DNA from: Gemmatimonadaceae bacterium
GTDB taxonomy: Bacteria > Gemmatimonadota > Gemmatimonadetes > Gemmatimonadales > Gemmatimonadaceae
DNA: 33,844 nt
Reading direction: 5' to 3'
NCBI GenBank assembly: GCA_013817305.1
Contig: JACDCY010000017.1
Span: 2,104 to 35,947, forward strand
The notes under the pieces are model-generated. The model saw nothing but the letters and a program-made list of their open reading frames with translations, was not told where the DNA came from and searched no databases. Positions within the stretch are counted from its first letter, which is position 1. The number at the start of each line of letters is the position of its first letter. This document shows, in pieces, positions 31,063 through 33,844 of this stretch. Both the position numbers and the translations under genes were made by a program.

Positions 31063-31958
31063 CGGGCGGCACCGTCTTCGACATCGGCTACCAGAGCTAC
31101 GCGGGTGTGCGCGAGGGCCGCGGTCGCGGCCGGAGGGCCGTGTTCAAGGACGGTGTGCGAATCGCTCTCGGCCTGGGCCGCGGCTCGCGCGCGAAGATTC
31201 TCCCATGGCTCTTCATCGCCCTGCTCGCGGGTATCGGTCTGATTTTCGCGCTCGTAGCGGGCGCCGCAGAGCGGCTCGCCGGGCCGGAAGCCGCGGCCGG
31301 GATGGACCTTCCTTCCCATTCTGACTACAACGGCATCGCGTCGATGATCATGTTCGTCTTCGCGGCGCTGGTGGGCCCGGAACTACTGTGCCGGGATCGT
31401 AAGGACGGAGTGATCAACCTCTACCTGGTGCGGCCGCTGACGGGAACCGATTACGTCGTTTCCCGATGGGCCGCGTTCCTCGTGATCATGACGGCGGCTG
31501 CCTGGCTCCCTCAGATCATCCTCTTTCTCGGGCTGTCCATGGGCGCGCCGCTGCCCATGGATTATCTGGCGAAGCACTGGCTCGACGTTCCGCGTTTTCT
31601 CGCGGCGGGCCTCGCGATGGCCCTGTACGCGGCGACGTTGGCGCTGCTCACGGCCTCGTTCACGTCGCGTCGCGCGTATGCCTCGGTGTTTCTCGTGGGA
31701 GTGTTCGTGATCACGGCCCCGTTCACGATCGGCGTTTCCTCCGAGATCGGCGGGACGGTGGGGCAGTGGATCTCGATGTTCAACCTGACGAACATCCCCG
31801 TTCACGTGAACGACGTGATCTTCGGTGATATCAGCGAAGTGACGAGCGAAGCGGAGGCACGGCACCTTCCGGAATGGGTCAGGGTGGGCTGGTTCTTCGC
31901 GTGGGTATTCGGGACGGGCGGATTGCTGTGGTGGCGGTACCGGAGGCTGGCGCCATGA
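31059..31958 (+). CDS. ABC-2 transporter permease (first pair)
   Basis: 299 residues from ATG 31059, overlapping the ATPase stop. The open frame extends back to 30591, but that part is shadow of the ATPase gene. The N-terminus is cytoplasmic and Arg/Gly-rich (V-R-E-G-R-G-R-G-R-R). About six membrane helices follow, and L-L-C-R-D-R-K-D-G-V-I-N-L-Y-L-V-R-P-L resembles the coupling region of ABC-2 permeases (R-E-R-x-x-G-T-L-x-x-L-x-x-x-P). With the preceding ATPase it should form an exporter or a membrane-remodelling complex. Confidence 0.88.
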   Translation: MTGGTVFDIGYQSYAGVREGRGRGRRAVFKDGVRIALGLGRGSRAKILPWLFIALLAGIGLIFALVAGAAERLAGPEAAAGMDLPSHSDYNGIASMIMFVFAALVGPELLCRDRKDGVINLYLVRPLTGTDYVVSRWAAFLVIMTAAAWLPQIILFLGLSMGAPLPMDYLAKHWLDVPRFLAAGLAMALYAATLALLTASFTSRRAYASVFLVGVFVITAPFTIGVSSEIGGTVGQWISMFNLTNIPVHVNDVIFGDISEVTSEAEARHLPEWVRVGWFFAWVFGTGGLLWWRYRRLAP

Positions 31959-32884
31959 GCGCTCCATCGAACGCCGTGATCCGGGTCGATGGCGTTTCTC
32001 GCTGGTTCGGGAGCGTAGTTGCGGTGAGCGACGTCACTTTCGACGTGATGCCCGGCATCACCGGCCTGCTCGGCCCGAATGGTGCCGGCAAGACGACATT
32101 GCTGCGCATGATGACCGGCCTCGCGTCGACCTCCACCGGGACGGTCACCATGTTCGGCGAGCCCGTCCGCGATAACCCGCCGCTGTACCGGCGTATCGGA
32201 GTCATGTCGGAGCACGAAACCGTTTACGGGTTCATGAAGGGGCGCGAGTTCGTCACGATGATGGCGCGTCTGCGCGGAGTGGCCAGTCTCGAGGATGCCG
32301 TTGACAGGGCGATCGGCCTCGTCGATCTCGCGGACGCGCAACACCGCTCAATGGAGACTTATTCGCGCGGCATGCGGCAGCGGATGCGCCTGGCTGCCAC
32401 GCTCGTGCACGAGCCCGAGCTCCTCATTCTGGACGAGCCGTTGAACGGCGCCGATCCGCGGCAGCGAGTGCACTTCAAACGCCTCCTGCTGACGCTGGCG
32501 GAGAAGGGGATGACGATCGTGATCTCTTCTCACATCCTCGAGGAAGTCGAGCAGCTCGCGGACACGGTGCTCCTGATCGTGAACGGAAAGCTCGCGGCGT
32601 CGGGTGGGTTCCGCGCTATCCGCGCCGCGCTGAATCAGCGGCCCTACCATGTTCGCGTTGTCTGTGATTCACCGCGCAAGCTGGCCGCATCGATCGTCGC
32701 GCTGGAATCCGTGGACGCAGTCCGGATAGACCCCGACGGTGCCCTCGTCGTGCTCAGCAGGAACGTGGTCGACCTCCAGGTCGAGCTGCCGCGGCTCGCA
32801 CAGGCGGGGTCGATCAGCCTGCGCAAGGTGGAGCCGCTGGACGATTCGCTCGAGAGCGTCTTCGGCTACCTGGTGGACAACTAG
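31955..32884 (+). CDS. ABC-2 transporter ATP-binding protein (second pair)
   Basis: 309 residues from ATG 31955, overlapping the permease stop; the frame upstream to 31874 is shadow. Walker A is G-P-N-G-A-G-K-T, the signature Y-S-R-G-M-R-Q-R, Walker B L-L-I-L-D-E-P-L-N-G-A-D-P and the H-loop S-S-H-I-L-E-E-V-E. The region R-I-G-V-M-S-E-H-E-T-V-Y aligns with R-V-G-Y-M-P-E-H-D-C-L in the first ATPase, so the two are paralogues, yet clearly diverged. D-P replaces the more common G-L-D-P after Walker B. It pairs with the last permease. Confidence 0.94.
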   Translation: MSAPSNAVIRVDGVSRWFGSVVAVSDVTFDVMPGITGLLGPNGAGKTTLLRMMTGLASTSTGTVTMFGEPVRDNPPLYRRIGVMSEHETVYGFMKGREFVTMMARLRGVASLEDAVDRAIGLVDLADAQHRSMETYSRGMRQRMRLAATLVHEPELLILDEPLNGADPRQRVHFKRLLLTLAEKGMTIVISSHILEEVEQLADTVLLIVNGKLAASGGFRAIRAALNQRPYHVRVVCDSPRKLAASIVALESVDAVRIDPDGALVVLSRNVVDLQVELPRLAQAGSISLRKVEPLDDSLESVFGYLVDN

Positions 32885-32885
32885 C

Positions 32886-33599
32886 ATGAGATCAGTGTTC
32901 CTGCTGACGGTGCGCCAGCTGAGCGGGCGGTGGCGTCTCGCGATCATGGCGATCCTCGCGGCGCTGCCGGTGATCGGCACGCTCAACCTGCTGATGGACA
33001 ACGACGCCGTGTCCGTCGGAGAGTTTGAATCGATCGTGTTGAGTGGCATGCTCTCGGGCTCGATCATACCCCTGGTGGTGCTGGCGATCGCCGCGGCTGC
33101 TTTCGGCAACGAGGTAGAAGACCGGACGCTGGCGAATCTCACCACGTCGCCGTTGCCACGGTGGCGGATCGCGCTTCCCAAGCTGCTCGCGACGCTCGCC
33201 ATCGCCCTGCCTTTCATAGCGGTCAGCGCGTTCGTCACGGCTCACGCTGCGTTTCTCTCCGACACGCGGGCAACCCTTGCAGTCACCCTCGGCGCCGCCG
33301 CGGCCGTGGCGATGTACGCTGCCCTATTCGTGTGGCTCGGGCTCGTAAGCGCGCAGGCCATCGGCATCGGCCTGCTGTACATCGTGCTGTGGGAGGGGCT
33401 CTTTTCAAATTACGTAGAAGGCGTGCGCCTCCTGAGCATACGGGCTTACGCGATAGCGCTGATGCACGGCATGGATGAGCGTCGATTCGCTTCGGTCGAT
33501 CACCTGAACGTCTGGGTCGCCGCGGGCATGGCGCTCTTGGTCATCGGAGGGTCGCTATTCCTGTCGGTCCGGCGTCTGCGCGCGATGGACGTGCCGTAA
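32886..33599 (+). CDS. ABC-2 transporter permease (second pair)
   Basis: 237 residues from ATG 32886, one base after the preceding stop; the frame back to 32739 is shadow. It has six hydrophobic segments. F-G-N-E-V-E-D-R-T-L-A-N-L-T-T-S-P-L-P-R-W is a clear ABC-2 coupling motif. It is shorter than the first permease and not closely similar to it. The two ATPase/permease pairs could give two homodimeric exporters or one mixed complex. The last 100 bases are also open on the opposite strand (see the PHP-like gene). Confidence 0.88.
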   Translation: MRSVFLLTVRQLSGRWRLAIMAILAALPVIGTLNLLMDNDAVSVGEFESIVLSGMLSGSIIPLVVLAIAAAAFGNEVEDRTLANLTTSPLPRWRIALPKLLATLAIALPFIAVSAFVTAHAAFLSDTRATLAVTLGAAAAVAMYAALFVWLGLVSAQAIGIGLLYIVLWEGLFSNYVEGVRLLSIRAYAIALMHGMDERRFASVDHLNVWVAAGMALLVIGGSLFLSVRRLRAMDVP

Positions 33600-33844
33600 G
33601 GTTCGGTTCCTGGCTGACGTTGGCGGCGCGGTAGCGGGACAAGGCTCGCCCGGTCGCCGCGCTGTTGCCGTAACGCCTGAGTCCATGCCTTGCGGCCGTT
33701 GGAATCCGTGATGCGGACGCGGATGTATCCCTCGCTTCCGCGAACCACGTAGTCCGCGCGTGGACCGTGCACGGTCGCCAGCACCCGCCCGCCGGCGCCG
33801 ATGAACTCGATCGTGTAGCGGCTGTCGTAAACGGGCGCCACCGC
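33500..33844 (-). CDS. C-terminal end of a minus-strand gene, probably PHP-type metallohydrolase
   Basis: The frame enters from the right edge, so only about 114 C-terminal codons are seen. The segment Y-D-S-R-Y-T-I-E-F-I-G-A-G-G-R-V-L, with G-S-E-G-Y-I-R-V-R-I-T-D-S-N-G-R-K-A-W-T-Q, resembles the beta-rich C-terminus of CehA/McbA-like PHP-domain proteins. There it usually ends shortly after the Trp-Thr. Here about 55 more residues, Arg/Pro-rich and without family character, follow before the stop at 33500-33502, overlapping the convergent permease by 100 bases. The tail may come from loss of the original stop or a frameshift near 33650. No catalytic residue is within view, so the function is tentative. 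Confidence 0.5.
   Translation of the reverse strand, partial: AVAPVYDSRYTIEFIGAGGRVLATVHGPRADYVVRGSEGYIRVRITDSNGRKAWTQALRQQRGDRASLVPLPRRQRQPGTEPYGTSIARRRRTDRNSDPPMTKSAMPAATQTFR

Noticed and set aside
30142-33599. Tandem duplication of the ABC pair as a recent event
   Set aside because: The two ATPases share motifs but differ widely, and the permeases are of different length and sequence. Any duplication is ancient.

Overview
This is a compact, GC-rich bacterial chromosome segment with short intergenic gaps, many 4-base start/stop overlaps (ATGA, GTGA), frequent GTG starts and a diderm-type gene set. The combination of class I dihydroorotase with PyrR, BshA (bacillithiol), type III pantothenate kinase, a MoxR/DUF58/Bat operon and paired ABC-2 exporters fits Gemmatimonadota or a neighbouring phylum. 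That assignment is inference from gene content; no rRNA or database search was available.

Layout. Positions 1-499 (minus) hold the N-terminus of a GH20 beta-N-acetylhexosaminidase cut by the window edge. Positions 500-1200 are a small graveyard: a dead copy of the promoter and start of the SDR gene found at 5.5 kb, a 12-bp direct repeat, the 3' half of a tRNA-Ser(GGA) (a probable attachment-site relic), a truncated DUF5615-like toxin and an intact DUF433 antitoxin. PEP carboxylase (minus) follows, then a methyltransferase and a small hypothetical gene. Next comes an overlapping SDR / dicarboxylate symporter / MFS symporter / serine hydrolase operon, which converges on a VOC protein.

The pyrimidine operon pyrR-pyrB-pyrC plus a coiled-coil zinc-ribbon gene converges on rpsT. 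An M50 protease-scpA-scpB-pseudouridine synthase run follows. Then come moxR, DUF58, batD-like, batA and a batB-batC fusion, and then mutL-miaA-bshA-uppP-birA-coaX, almost all overlapping. The right end carries a Sel1-repeat lipoprotein and two ABC-2 ATPase/permease pairs. These converge on the C-terminus of a minus-strand gene, probably a PHP-type metallohydrolase.

The most unusual content is repeat DNA. (1) Two palindromes of 81 and 85 bp (10199-10279 and 18217-18301) have unrelated arms. They share a conserved centre, GTCTTA / GC(GC)-GAA-(GC)GC / GTA, with a symmetric two-base-pair change between copies. One lies just upstream of pyrR; the other is translated inside the DUF58 gene. (2) Four loci are built of period-7 repeats whose heptamer differs from locus to locus. 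Three of these show internal inverted symmetry, including a 44-bp inverted repeat filling the gap before mutL. Both classes look like repeat families that could be traced across the genome.
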